Both the position numbers and the translations under genes were made by a program. This document shows positions 36,274-45,253 of a DNA stretch of 64,000 nucleotides, in pieces. The stretch's first letter is position 1; every line of letters begins with the position of its first letter. The DNA is from Spartinivicinus marinus (lineage in GTDB: Bacteria > Pseudomonadota > Gammaproteobacteria > Pseudomonadales > Zooshikellaceae): positions 2,376,501 to 2,440,500 of the forward strand of contig NZ_JAPJZK010000001.1 of assembly GCF_026309355.1 (NCBI RefSeq), read 5' to 3'. The notes below the pieces were generated by a model. That model was given only the letters and a program-made list of their open reading frames with translations, made no database searches and was not told the origin of the DNA.

Positions 36274-36540
36274 TTAAGGTTTTTTCCGCGGTTGTTTTGA
36301 TTTACGCTTTGGGTTTGGATAAAACTTAAGCGGCTGACTGGCTGGTTGAGAACTAGCATTTGCCTGATTAACTCGAGTTGGCAATTCAGCTGGCGAGCCA
36401 ATTGCTGCCATACTATCCGTATAGCCACACTCAACACATTCTCTTACTTCATGGCCATTTTCTTGGAAAACGACTATTCGGTCCATTATTGCACAGCGGG
36501 GGCAGACTGCCCCGGCGATAAAGCGTTTACTAATACTCAT
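36274..36540 (-). CDS. yheV: YheV family zinc ribbon protein
   Basis: 88 residues from the ATG at 36540; the frame continues upstream to 36579, but that part lies in a repeat and breaks family length. N-terminal ISKRFIAGAVCPRC, then ECVECGYTD gives a four-Cys zinc ribbon (CPRC ... CVEC). The tail is Pro/Lys/Ser-rich (KFYPNPKRKSKQPRKK). The function is unknown. It follows prlC on the same strand, as in other gammaproteobacteria. Its SD (gaaggg) lies within the repeat that fills the 179-base gap to prlC. Confidence 0.88.
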   Translation of the reverse strand: MSISKRFIAGAVCPRCAIMDRIVVFQENGHEVRECVECGYTDSMAAIGSPAELPTRVNQANASSQPASQPLKFYPNPKRKSKQPRKKP

Positions 36541-36719
36541 ATATACCCTTCGCGAATAACTTTTATGGTTTGTTGTCATCGCTCTTGACCACCATGGAAG
36601 GTGGAAATGCAGTTAATGCATGGAGCATTTAACTGTCACCCTAATCATTTATTAAAAATAAACTCATAGGACTCATCACTTGACGGCCGCCCCTAAAAGC
36701 CATTCACTTTGGCTATGCC
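36541..36719. repeat. intergenic repeat family 2, full copy filling the prlC-yheV gap
   Basis: 179 bases beginning atatacccttcgcgaataac and ending tcactttggctatgcc. It occupies the interval from the yheV start codon to the prlC stop. The middle holds a hairpin (agttaatgc ... gcatttaact). It aligns with the copy at 40763-41102 over most of its length. Read on the minus strand, the end gives gaagggtatat, which is the yheV SD. Confidence 0.75.
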
Positions 36720-38750
36720 TCATTGTGTAATCCCACTATGTTTTAATAATGGCTCAATGCTAGGTTTGTGGCCACGAAAATCCACAAACAACTTCATGGC
36801 ATCTTCTGAACCACCTTTTTCCAAAATAGTGGTCAAAAATTGCTGCCCTGTGATTTGGTCAAAGATACCATGCTCCTCAAACTTTGAAAAAGCATCTGCT
36901 GATAATACTTCAGCCCATTTGTAGCTGTAATAACCCGCAGCATAACCACCTGCAAATATATGTGAAAAACTGTTTTGAAAGCGATTAAACTCTGGTGCAG
37001 GAACAACAGCTACTTGCTGTCTTACCTCATTTAATACTTTCTGCACGTCCATGCCTGGTTGGTGCTCTAGATGTAGCTTAAAGTCAAATAAAGCAAACTC
37101 AAGCTGTCGTACCATCATCATCCCTGACTGAAAGTTTTTTGCTGTCAGTAGTTTATCAAGCATTTCATCTGGCAATACCTCACCTGTTTGATAGTGACCA
37201 GAAATTAGCATTAGCGCTTCTTTTTCCCAGCACCAGTTTTCTAAAAATTGACTGGGTAGTTCCACTGCATCCCATGGCACCCCATTAATACCAGAAACAT
37301 CCATATAATCCACTTGGGTAAGCATATGATGTAACCCATGGCCAAATTCGTGGAACAGAGTTGTTACTTCATCATGAGTTAATAACGCGGGCTTATCGCC
37401 TACTGGTGGTGTAAAGTTACACACTAAATAAGCAATAGGAGTCTGTACTTTATCGCCTATTTTGCGTCTTACTTGACACTCATCCATCCAAGCACCACTG
37501 CGCTTTTTACTTCTGGAATAAAGGTCTAGGAAAAACTTACCTACCACGTTATTATCACGAGTCACATTGAAGAACTTAACGTCTTTGTGCCAGCTATCTA
37601 CGCCTTCAACTTCAACAATTTCAATGCCAAACAACTGGTGTACTACTTTGAACATTCCTGAGACCACTTTTTCAGCAGGAAAATAGGGTCTTAACTGTTC
37701 TTGAGAAATGTCATACCGAGAGTGCTTTAATTTTTCAGCATAATAAGCCACATCCCAAGCTTCAAGTTGTTCAATGCCATCCAGTTGTTTGGCAAACTCT
37801 GTTAACTCTGCAAATTCTTGCTTAGCAACAGGGTAGGTTTTTTCAGCCAGCTGATTTAAAAAGCCCATTACCTCTTCTGGTGACTCAGCCATTTTGGTTG
37901 CCAGTGATAGCTCTGCATAATTATTAAAGCCTAATAGCTGAGCTAGCTCATGACGTAATGTTAAAATGTCGTCTATTAATGAACTGTTATCCCACTTACC
38001 TGCATTTGGTCCTTGACCAGAGGCTTTTGTGCAAAAAGCAGTGTACATTTCCTGCCGCAATTGCCGATTTTCACAATACGTCATCACGGGTAAATAGCTA
38101 GGGAATTCCAGGGTTAGCAAATAACCCGTTAACTCTTTTGCTTGAGCTGCTGCTTGTGCAACCTCTAATGCAGACTCTGGCAGCCCAGCCAATTCACTTT
38201 TATCAGTTATGTGTTTTTCCCAGTGATGTGTAGCATCTAAGACATTGTCTGAGAATTTACTGGTTTTTTCAGATAACTGCTTTTTCAACTCACCATAACG
38301 CTGCTTAGCTTCTCCTTCCAAAGCAATGCCAGATAACCGGAAATCTCTTAATGCATTTGTGATCACTTTCTGCTGAGCAACGTCTAATGTTTTAAATTCT
38401 TCAGAGTCAGCCAATGCCTGATAAGTTTTAAACAGCCCTTGGTGCTGACCAATCCAGGTACCGTATTCAGCTAACTTGGGAAGACAGTTATTGTAGGCTT
38501 CTCTTAGCTCTGGACTATTAACTACTGAGTTCATATGGCTTACAGGAGACCACGCTTTATTCAAGCGATCACTAATATTTTCCAGAGACGTATTCACACT
38601 CTCCCAACTTACAGCTGAACCCTGTTTAACAAGGGCATCAATCGCTTGCTTATTTTCAACGATTAATTGATCAACGGCAGACTCTACATGCTCCGGTTTA
38701 ATGGTGCTAAAGGGAGGCAGTTCATGGCTTTTTAACAGAGGGTTAGTCAT
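36720..38750 (-). CDS. prlC: oligopeptidase A (M3A metallopeptidase)
   Basis: 676 residues, the family's usual length, cytoplasmic. The zinc motif HEFGH is at 467-471 within TLFHEFGHGLHHML, and GVPWDAVELPSQFLENW, the conserved block after it, supplies the distal Glu. The N-terminal part is helical, as in thimet-type peptidases (LPPFSTIKPEHVESAVDQLI). The enzyme degrades short peptides, including cleaved signal peptides. Start ATG 38750 follows gaacacc. It is upstream of yheV on the same strand and divergent from the carbonic anhydrase gene. Confidence 0.96.
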   Translation of the reverse strand: MTNPLLKSHELPPFSTIKPEHVESAVDQLIVENKQAIDALVKQGSAVSWESVNTSLENISDRLNKAWSPVSHMNSVVNSPELREAYNNCLPKLAEYGTWIGQHQGLFKTYQALADSEEFKTLDVAQQKVITNALRDFRLSGIALEGEAKQRYGELKKQLSEKTSKFSDNVLDATHHWEKHITDKSELAGLPESALEVAQAAAQAKELTGYLLTLEFPSYLPVMTYCENRQLRQEMYTAFCTKASGQGPNAGKWDNSSLIDDILTLRHELAQLLGFNNYAELSLATKMAESPEEVMGFLNQLAEKTYPVAKQEFAELTEFAKQLDGIEQLEAWDVAYYAEKLKHSRYDISQEQLRPYFPAEKVVSGMFKVVHQLFGIEIVEVEGVDSWHKDVKFFNVTRDNNVVGKFFLDLYSRSKKRSGAWMDECQVRRKIGDKVQTPIAYLVCNFTPPVGDKPALLTHDEVTTLFHEFGHGLHHMLTQVDYMDVSGINGVPWDAVELPSQFLENWCWEKEALMLISGHYQTGEVLPDEMLDKLLTAKNFQSGMMMVRQLEFALFDFKLHLEHQPGMDVQKVLNEVRQQVAVVPAPEFNRFQNSFSHIFAGGYAAGYYSYKWAEVLSADAFSKFEEHGIFDQITGQQFLTTILEKGGSEDAMKLFVDFRGHKPSIEPLLKHSGITQ

Positions 38751-38897
38751 GGTGTTCCTTATCAGTCTAAGATAGCTACTATTTAAAGATTACAATCATT
38801 TAAGAATACAATGGGTTTGATTGGCTCATTATTCAATAAGCAGTGGCGGGAGTCGTGAATGCTGTGACTTTTACGCCCCCTTGAAGGATAAAAAGAT

Positions 38898-39446
38898 ATG
38901 TCTACCACAATACGCGAGTTTCAAGGTCATCGTCCCGAAATAGCCGATAGAGTATGGATCGATCCAACTGCCACTATTATAGGTAAGGTCACCATTGGAG
39001 AAGACTGCTCCATATGGCCTCAGGCAGTAGTTCGTGGTGACATGCACTCTATTTCAATTGGCGCCAGAACCAGTATTCAGGATGGTTCTATATTGCACAT
39101 TACCCATGCAAGCTCATACAACCCAGACGGTTACCCTTTAATTATTGGTGATGATGTTACTGTTGGACACTTAGCAATGCTCCATGGTTGCACCATTGGC
39201 AATGAAGTATTAGTAGGCATGAAAGCAACTGTAATGGATGGTGCAGTAGTTGAGTCACAAGTCGTTATTGGTGCTGGCAGCTTGGTACCACCAGGCAAAA
39301 CATTAGAAAGTGGTTATTTATATGTAGGCAGCCCAGCCAAACAAGTAAGAGCCCTTACTGAACAAGAGCTGTCTTATTTTAAATACAGCGCTGAAAACTA
39401 TGTGAAACTGAAGAATCAATATCTAGTGGACCAAGCGCAGAGTTAA
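38898..39446 (+). CDS. gamma carbonic anhydrase family protein (YrdA/CaiE-like)
   Basis: 182 residues of left-handed beta-helix hexapeptide repeats (IGKVTIGEDCSIWPQAVVRGDMHSISIG, TSIQDGSILHITHA). Metal-ligand His residues are expected in ILHITHA, VGHLAML and LHGCTIG, and the family Arg/Asp (VRGD) and Gln (TSIQDG) are present. The C-terminal helix is SYFKYSAENYVKLKNQYL. Many such proteins are annotated from fold only and lack proven carbonic anhydrase activity. The order carbonic anhydrase, prlC, yheV is shared with Pseudomonas. Confidence 0.92.
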   Translation: MSTTIREFQGHRPEIADRVWIDPTATIIGKVTIGEDCSIWPQAVVRGDMHSISIGARTSIQDGSILHITHASSYNPDGYPLIIGDDVTVGHLAMLHGCTIGNEVLVGMKATVMDGAVVESQVVIGAGSLVPPGKTLESGYLYVGSPAKQVRALTEQELSYFKYSAENYVKLKNQYLVDQAQS

Positions 39447-39472
39447 ATAAACTCTCGTTTACTTCATAGCTC

Positions 39473-39655
39473 CCTCTTAGGCTGTCGCAAAAAGCTAGCA
39501 GATATGGGGTGACAGGGTGTTTTGTAGCTGCGACAAGGAAGTCGCTTTAGCTCTTGATGGGCCAAGGATGGTACTTCAAGAGCGGCGGAAGAATATCCTG
39601 TTATTCCATGTCGGACACTAAGTTTAATTTCTACACCCTTATTTGCAACACCCTC
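39473..39655. repeat. palindromic repeat family 3, decayed or related copy
   Basis: The left end, cctcttaggctgtcgcaaaa, resembles that of the intact element at 40922-41073. The right end, tttgcaacaccctc (39642-39655), is the inverted counterpart with several changes. The inside differs. It lies between the carbonic anhydrase gene and the PLP enzyme gene (both ending here) and touches the stop codon of the latter. Confidence 0.5.
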
Positions 39656-40592
39656 AAAAATGATAGTGCCAATCACATAATGTACTAAAATCCATCGTCA
39701 TTCCCCCACAAACAATTGCCACCACCTTATCATAGGGTTCCAGCACTTCATCAACACAATAAATAGGGGATAGGGTGGCACCACAAGCTGGCTCAACTAT
39801 CACTTGCTGATGATTAGCAAATGCCAAACAAGCTGCTACTGCCTGCTGATCAGATACTGTAATAGAGTGAACGGTATGTTCATTTGCAGCACTCACTGCT
39901 TGCTTTGCCACCTGTCTTGCACCCAGGCTAGTAGCAACCGTACTGATTTTATCTATCATAATAGGTTCACCTGCTTTCATTGCGGCATTAAATGAAGCAG
40001 CCCCTTCTGTTTCAACCGCTATAACTGGCACATCCTCCCAGCCCTCTATCATCAAGCCTTTAATTACACCACTAAGCAACCCACCACCACCGACCGAAAG
40101 CACAATGGCATCTGGCTTTTCAATCTGCTGTTTTAACTCAGTAACTATTGAGGCGTGACCTTGCCATATCAAAGGGTCATCAAAAGGATGGATCAAGGCA
40201 GTATCAGGCTCTTCCGTCAGTTGCAAAGCGTGTTGATTGGCTTCATCCCACACTTTGCCAACCACAACAAGTTCGGCCAGTTGTTCTTCAATTAGCTCGC
40301 GTGCATGTTCAGTTGTCGTTTCAGGTACGACAATTGTTGCAGGAATCTTCAATTGACGAGCAGCATAAGCAACAGCATAACCAGCATTCCCACCCGAAGC
40401 ACAAATAAAGTGTTTAACACCTTGTGATGCATAATGCTGGCAAGTTAAGCCAATACCTCTAATTTTAAAAGACGCTGTTGGTTGCCAGCATTCCATTTTC
40501 AGCAAAATTTGTTTTTGCGCCTGCTGGCTCAAACGCTGATGATGAATAACAGGGGTTTGCCAATGGAGAGGGGAGAAATGCTGTTCAGTCAT
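39654..40592 (-). CDS. PLP-dependent serine/threonine dehydratase-like enzyme
   Basis: 312 residues from the ATG at 40592 (AAGGAG just upstream; 11 more in-frame codons before it lack support). Fold type II PLP enzyme: the lysine is in TASFKIRG, the substrate loop in CASGGNAGYAVAYAARQL and the phosphate-binding glycine loop in VLSVGGGGLLSGVIKG. A late Cys (EPACGAT) aligns with the PLP-ring contact of serine dehydratases. It likely deaminates L-serine or L-threonine to the keto acid; which one cannot be told. It has no ACT domain, so no feedback regulation of the IlvA type. It stands alone. Confidence 0.86.
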   Translation of the reverse strand: MTEQHFSPLHWQTPVIHHQRLSQQAQKQILLKMECWQPTASFKIRGIGLTCQHYASQGVKHFICASGGNAGYAVAYAARQLKIPATIVVPETTTEHARELIEEQLAELVVVGKVWDEANQHALQLTEEPDTALIHPFDDPLIWQGHASIVTELKQQIEKPDAIVLSVGGGGLLSGVIKGLMIEGWEDVPVIAVETEGAASFNAAMKAGEPIMIDKISTVATSLGARQVAKQAVSAANEHTVHSITVSDQQAVAACLAFANHQQVIVEPACGATLSPIYCVDEVLEPYDKVVAIVCGGMTMDFSTLCDWHYHF

Positions 40593-40762
40593 AAAAACTC
40601 CTTGTGCTTGAAACGAATATAGCACGAAATGGAGTGTTTATAGTACCTAGCTCGAAATTTACCTTAAAGGTGAATTGCAGCAAATAATAAGTTTCATCAG
40701 TCACAAGAACAAATAATAAACATAGTTACCCTAAACTAACAGTGATTGTGCCACTATTGACT

Positions 40763-41102
40763 TATACCCTTCCCGAATGATTTTTAGGTTTTGTTATCGT
40801 CGCTCCTAATCACCAAGGATGGTGTGAATGCAGTTAATGCATGGAGCATTTAACTGTCACCCCAATCACCTATTATCTATAGGCTCATGGGGCTTCGTTA
40901 CTCGATGGCCTCACCCCTGTGCCCTAGGAGGCTGTCGCAAAACTACTGCGCTTGCAAATGCTGCGTTAAAAATCGACTCAAAATGCTCATTTATTAAGTA
41001 TAAACTCCGCTTTTTCGCCGATTTTTGCCTAGTCTTTGCTTCGCTCATAACCTTTTGCGACACCCTCCTAGGGGTATAAAAACCCTTCGCTTTGGGTATA
41101 TA
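40763..41102. repeat. intergenic repeat family 2, copy interrupted by a family 3 element
   Basis: It starts tataccct tcccgaatga and ends acccttcgctttgggtata, roughly inverted ends. The outer parts (40763-40921 and 41074-41102) join to give a sequence co-linear with the copies at 36541-36719 and 32861-32988. The inner 152 bases are the separate palindromic element. Confidence 0.75.
40922..41073. repeat. palindromic repeat family 3, intact element nested in family 2
   Basis: Inverted repeats of 21 bases with one mismatch, 40922-40942 (ccctaggaggctgtcgcaaa) and 41053-41073 (tttgcgacaccctcctaggg). The internal 110 bases hold no gene. It looks like a MITE; no transposase is seen here. A related decayed copy is at 39473-39655. 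Confidence 0.8.
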
Positions 41103-41141
41103 ATGTGTACGTTACCCCATCCTTTGAAGTACTGCTTTTGA

Positions 41142-41573
41142 TTAACGACTCCATTTATCAGGTGGTAGTTGATTACCATAACTGTCAATGAACAGACTTC
41201 CATCGGTAGATTGTGCTCCTACTGGTTTTGCCTCTAGCTTTACACACTCATTAATATCATTGGACATTGGCGGAGTAACATCACACCTCATTGCTGAAAC
41301 TAGATAAAACTGTTCATGGCTTTCTACTGTATCAGCGTTGTAATCCAAATCCATCAGCTTAGTTGTATATTTTATATTCTCTGTAAAATACCTCTCCTGA
41401 GCTTGCATGACTTCAAGTAAAATCGCTTTGCCATCAGCACGCCTGGTTCTCTGCATATGCTCTTGATAACTTGGTACGGCAACAGTTGCTAGCAATGACA
41501 AAATAACCACCACTATTAATACTTCAATCAATGTATAGCCTGAGCTATTACTAAACTGAATTTCCATATTCAT
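41142..41573 (-). CDS. pilE: type IV minor pilin PilE
   Basis: 143 residues. Prepilin site SSG/YTLIEVLIVVVILSLLATVAVPSYQ, with the conserved Glu at mature position 5 and the membrane helix. The globular part has a Cys pair (MRCDV and NECVKL) for the D-region. The core pilin-like helix is followed by QERYFTENIKYTTKL, typical of PilE minor pilins. It is the last gene of the fimT/U-pilV-W-X-Y1-E operon and helps initiate or prime pilus assembly. Confidence 0.9.
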   Translation of the reverse strand: MNMEIQFSNSSGYTLIEVLIVVVILSLLATVAVPSYQEHMQRTRRADGKAILLEVMQAQERYFTENIKYTTKLMDLDYNADTVESHEQFYLVSAMRCDVTPPMSNDINECVKLEAKPVGAQSTDGSLFIDSYGNQLPPDKWSR

Positions 41574-41617
41574 GCCCTGTTATTCCATATCAGGTATCAA
41601 CAAACACTTTAATACAA

Positions 41618-44600
41618 TTATTCTTCCCGCCAGAAAGTTTTATACAAAGTATCTCGTTCTTCTAAAGCATCTGTATTAATTTCAGTACCCACTGCAACAA
41701 CTGGGTCACCTTCCCTTTGAATAACACCTGGCGTGCCAGGTATACCACCATTTTTTAATATAAAGTGACGTTTTTTCTTATTCGGTTCGTTGCTATTACC
41801 TGAAGGCACTACCGCTGTCGCATCTTGTAAATTAACAGCATAAAGTAAACCAGTGCCAGCAGAGGGTTTACAAGGATCGCTGCTTTGTTTTGCAGTAGTG
41901 GGTTGATGAGTCGTAAACAATAAGACACCTGCATAAGTAGTCGATTCGCCTAGTACTTTTTCACCTTCATGCTCTAGCCTGATAAACCATCCTTTTGCAG
42001 CATTTAGTTCAGCCCGAGCTTGTTGTTTTGCATTATCATCTATTCCATCTTGGATAAGATTTTCAGTAGCATCATATAAGTCACCTTCGGTTACAGTAAC
42101 TAAGCTGCCACTAATAATTGGTCCAAATGGTCGATAGTCCTTAACCATGTAAAAACGATCAGCATTAGTTTTATCAAGCGGATGAGCTCTAAAGCCAGAA
42201 CCAACTGATAACGCAATATAACTATTATTTGATCCACGCTTTTGTACTAATGAAGGGTCAGCTGCAGAGTAAAAACGGCGTATGCTAGTGCCTGTAGGTT
42301 CACCAAGCTTAGCTAATAGATGCCCTTTGGCAAAGTTATTACTACCACTATTTTTTTGATTAATATCAAACCGCCACACTTGGCCACTGATATCTACTGC
42401 ATAAAAATAATCAACTGCTCCGTTAGAATTAATATCAACCAGCGATAAATTCGCAGGGAAGCTGTATTTCATCTCTGTTAATTTTTCATTAGCACTAGCT
42501 TGTGCTGATGCTTCCCAGAGCTTTTCACCCGTTTCAGGATCAACCACATAAATGGCTCGACCAATTTGATCAGGAGCCATAGTCGTTTTTTCATCTTGGC
42601 TTGGGTCGTAGCCTGCAGTAAAAAATAATACTGTCTTTAGTTCATCCGCTCCTTTCCATTTTATTTTCGCGATAGTTGGTTTAGACCAAGTTTGCCCTAA
42701 CTCTCTAAAGTCACCTGTTTCATCAGCCTTACCATCCTTATCTAAATCTCCTTTGATAACCCACTCAAGAATAGGTGACTGACGATTAGTGACGTTTAGC
42801 GCATAAATATTATTACCACCCCGGCGCATAGTTAAATACAAATATAAATGCTCACCAGTATCAGCCGAACCATTATTGCTTATCAACAAATCTTTATCAT
42901 TATTTTTATCTAAATGCCATACCTCAATAGGGCCATCTAAACCATATAATTTTTTCTGGTTATCTTTGGCCTCATTACGACGATAAGCCGTAATATTAGG
43001 TAATAACTCCTGAGGAATAAAACTGAACTCTTCTTTGCCTGTTGCTGCATCTATAGCATGTAAAAAACCTTCATTGGTAGTAAAAAATACTGTGGTATCT
43101 TTTGTTTGACTATTAGCATTACTATAATAATTGATTACTTTCGGCGTGGTATGCAAAGGATCGCCTATCCGTTGGTTAATATCATCTTTTTTACCATCTT
43201 GATCTAAATCATAAATATCAACCCCTCTTCCCCATTGAATGCTGCTTTTTCTACTATCAGAATCAGTTTCTCCCATTAGTTCAAGTGTCAAACTATTATT
43301 ATTTTCATGAAACTCATTAGCAGACGTAGTGAGTAACACATTTTTAGGTGGATTAGAGTCCGTATAGGTGTATATATTGCGATTTAACCCTAGCTGACTA
43401 ATCATGCCTCCTTTAAGTATATCAGCACCGTCTTTTTCCGTGCTCCAATAGCTTTGGCTATCTTTGCTAAACCCACCATTATTAAGTGCTTTCTTTCCAT
43501 TTACATCAACTACATCATTGTTATCATTCAATTTAAAGCGTTTTAAATTACCACTCCAGCGAGGGCCTTTATCTGGTCTGAATAATGTGTAATAGATTTC
43601 ATCACTATTTTGTAAGCGATTAAAAGAGTCAATGGTAACGGCAGGGGTAACAAAGGTTGTGTTTATATCTAATACTCGGCTAATAATATCATCTAGTGCT
43701 TTTTGTAAACCCTCTACATTATCAGCAGAGTAATACTTTCCACCACCATGACGAGCAGTGCTTTTTAATAGCTCAACAGCATCTCCTCCCAAACCAAAAC
43801 CTCCTATAGTGTATGTAGAAACCGTTTGCTTACCATCAATTTGGTCTGCCATATCGGTGTTTTTCATATACCAGGCGAGTTCATCCATACATCTCCCACT
43901 CGCATCATTCCCTTTAGGAAGCTCATTGCTGTTATAGCCACAATTTTTATATAAGCCATTAGGTAAACTTCTACTGGAAATAAGGCTTCTAGTCTTAGCA
44001 TTAGAAGATGTATCTTTCGTTGGTTTACCATCTGTGAACACAATTAAATTATTATACTGGCATTGATGCTTAATAGGGGATATATATTGATTGCCACTTT
44101 TTGAATTGGGTGTACTTTTATCAGGTATACTATTATTACCATAGACTAGAGAACTTCCTGAAAAGTACTGTAACATTTCATGCATTGACTCACTTAAAGG
44201 TGTCCAACCAGCTGGTTTATACTTGTTAACCTTTTCCTGAAAGGCTAATTTTGCTTTACTAACTTCTTCTGCTGCCAAATTAATAAAGCCGCCTTCACTT
44301 CCTTTTAAATACCCCTTCTCTTTGGCATCAAATCTAGCTAAGCTAATATTAATTCCACTAGTAATTTCAACTAAATTAGCTGCAACATCCTGAATCACTT
44401 CCAAACGAGTTAATGTGTAGTCTCTTTTTTTTGAATTATACTGTGGCCGATGTGGGTTAGTTCCATTATCGATCTTAAATTTTTTCTTATAATCTGCGTA
44501 AGGTGGCACTATAGTAGGATCACGCATACTTCCAGATGTATCTAATAGTAACAACACATTAGACCTAATCTTATTATTATCATTTTTGTTGAAAAATATT

Positions 44601-44686
44601 TCTGTATCATCGGCCACAGATAGACTAGTAGTCACTAAGCTTACACTAAGAGCTAGGTAATGTAGTTTAAAGTTAGTCGATTTCAT
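41618..44686 (-). CDS. pilY1: type IV pilus tip adhesin/assembly factor PilY1
   Basis: 1022 residues with a signal peptide (cut after SLSVA). The N-terminal von Willebrand A domain (about 40-340) has the MIDAS motif DTSGSM (49-54). The C-terminal seven-bladed PilC/PilY1 propeller is about 500-960, with VFFTTNEGFLHAIDAATGKE as its opening blade. Four acidic loops with calcium-binding spacing appear: DLDQDGKKDD (493-502), DKNNDKD (593-599), DLDKDGKADE (647-656) and DINSNGAVDY (751-760). PilY1 counters retraction and mediates adhesion and surface sensing. It sits between pilX and pilE. Confidence 0.94.
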   Translation of the reverse strand: MKSTNFKLHYLALSVSLVTTSLSVADDTEIFFNKNDNNKIRSNVLLLLDTSGSMRDPTIVPPYADYKKKFKIDNGTNPHRPQYNSKKRDYTLTRLEVIQDVAANLVEITSGINISLARFDAKEKGYLKGSEGGFINLAAEEVSKAKLAFQEKVNKYKPAGWTPLSESMHEMLQYFSGSSLVYGNNSIPDKSTPNSKSGNQYISPIKHQCQYNNLIVFTDGKPTKDTSSNAKTRSLISSRSLPNGLYKNCGYNSNELPKGNDASGRCMDELAWYMKNTDMADQIDGKQTVSTYTIGGFGLGGDAVELLKSTARHGGGKYYSADNVEGLQKALDDIISRVLDINTTFVTPAVTIDSFNRLQNSDEIYYTLFRPDKGPRWSGNLKRFKLNDNNDVVDVNGKKALNNGGFSKDSQSYWSTEKDGADILKGGMISQLGLNRNIYTYTDSNPPKNVLLTTSANEFHENNNSLTLELMGETDSDSRKSSIQWGRGVDIYDLDQDGKKDDINQRIGDPLHTTPKVINYYSNANSQTKDTTVFFTTNEGFLHAIDAATGKEEFSFIPQELLPNITAYRRNEAKDNQKKLYGLDGPIEVWHLDKNNDKDLLISNNGSADTGEHLYLYLTMRRGGNNIYALNVTNRQSPILEWVIKGDLDKDGKADETGDFRELGQTWSKPTIAKIKWKGADELKTVLFFTAGYDPSQDEKTTMAPDQIGRAIYVVDPETGEKLWEASAQASANEKLTEMKYSFPANLSLVDINSNGAVDYFYAVDISGQVWRFDINQKNSGSNNFAKGHLLAKLGEPTGTSIRRFYSAADPSLVQKRGSNNSYIALSVGSGFRAHPLDKTNADRFYMVKDYRPFGPIISGSLVTVTEGDLYDATENLIQDGIDDNAKQQARAELNAAKGWFIRLEHEGEKVLGESTTYAGVLLFTTHQPTTAKQSSDPCKPSAGTGLLYAVNLQDATAVVPSGNSNEPNKKKRHFILKNGGIPGTPGVIQREGDPVVAVGTEINTDALEERDTLYKTFWREE

Positions 44687-44774
44687 TAGCCTCTCCTGGC
44701 CTTAGTTATTTTATCCTTTAGCTTTTAAAACTATTAGTTTTTACACCTTTTTAAAATAGTTTATGAATTAAGTA

Positions 44775-45230
44775 CTATGATTTTGGTGCTGCTAGCATTA
44801 ACCCTACTGTTTGAGTAGATAATGCACCTATATTTTTTATCTTCGCTCTAGTTTGTAGCTTATAGCGATAACCAGCATAATCTTTACTTAAACTAAACTG
44901 GGGAGGTGGCGCCCCCATTGATAAATATTCTAACTCACTGTCACGTTCCACCTTTTCTATCGACAGCTTATCTACGAGCTTTTGCTTTTTATTATTAGCT
45001 GATAATGCCTCAACAAAAGGCTCATTATTTTGCTTTAAGTTTGTTACATGCTGCTGAAGTACACTATAGGCAGTATGATATATAACTATATCATACTGAG
45101 AGTTACTAGCCATACGCTCTTCAACATTTGCTGATTTTACAGCACTGATACTAATCACCATAAATAATAACAACATAATAAGTGATATAACCAAAGTAGC
45201 TCCTTGTTGTGATTTAATAGAATTTTTCAT
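44775..45230 (-). CDS. pilX: type IV minor pilin PilX
   Basis: 151 residues. KSQQG/ATLVISLIMLLLFMVISISAVKSANVEERMASNSQ: a prepilin-like site and helix, without Glu at position 5 (Val-Ile instead), as is usual in PilX. The following NVEERMASN block is the PilX family hallmark. It lies between pilW (23 bases upstream) and pilY1. Works with PilV, PilW and PilY1 as the tip-priming complex. Confidence 0.9.
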   Translation of the reverse strand: MKNSIKSQQGATLVISLIMLLLFMVISISAVKSANVEERMASNSQYDIVIYHTAYSVLQQHVTNLKQNNEPFVEALSANNKKQKLVDKLSIEKVERDSELEYLSMGAPPPQFSLSKDYAGYRYKLQTRAKIKNIGALSTQTVGLMLAAPKS

Positions 45231-45253
45231 TGCTGATAGTCCTTTATTGCTAG

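Larger units (their letters stand above)
40593..41141. other. intergenic region dominated by nested repeats
   Basis: 549 bases between the PLP enzyme gene and pilE. The first 170 bases contain the PLP gene's upstream region; the remainder is a family 2 repeat (40763-41102) interrupted by a family 3 element (40922-41073). An 83-codon frame at 40828-41079 lies entirely in repeats and is not called a gene. Confidence 0.6.

Noticed and set aside
39464-39676. 70-codon minus-strand frame overlapping the PLP enzyme end
   Set aside because: It falls in a repeat and in another frame of the PLP gene.
40922-41073. CRISPR or IS element
   Set aside because: Only two inverted ends, no spaced direct repeats and no transposase frame.
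40828-41079. 83-codon frame
   Set aside because: It spans two nested repeats and is not conserved in other repeat copies.
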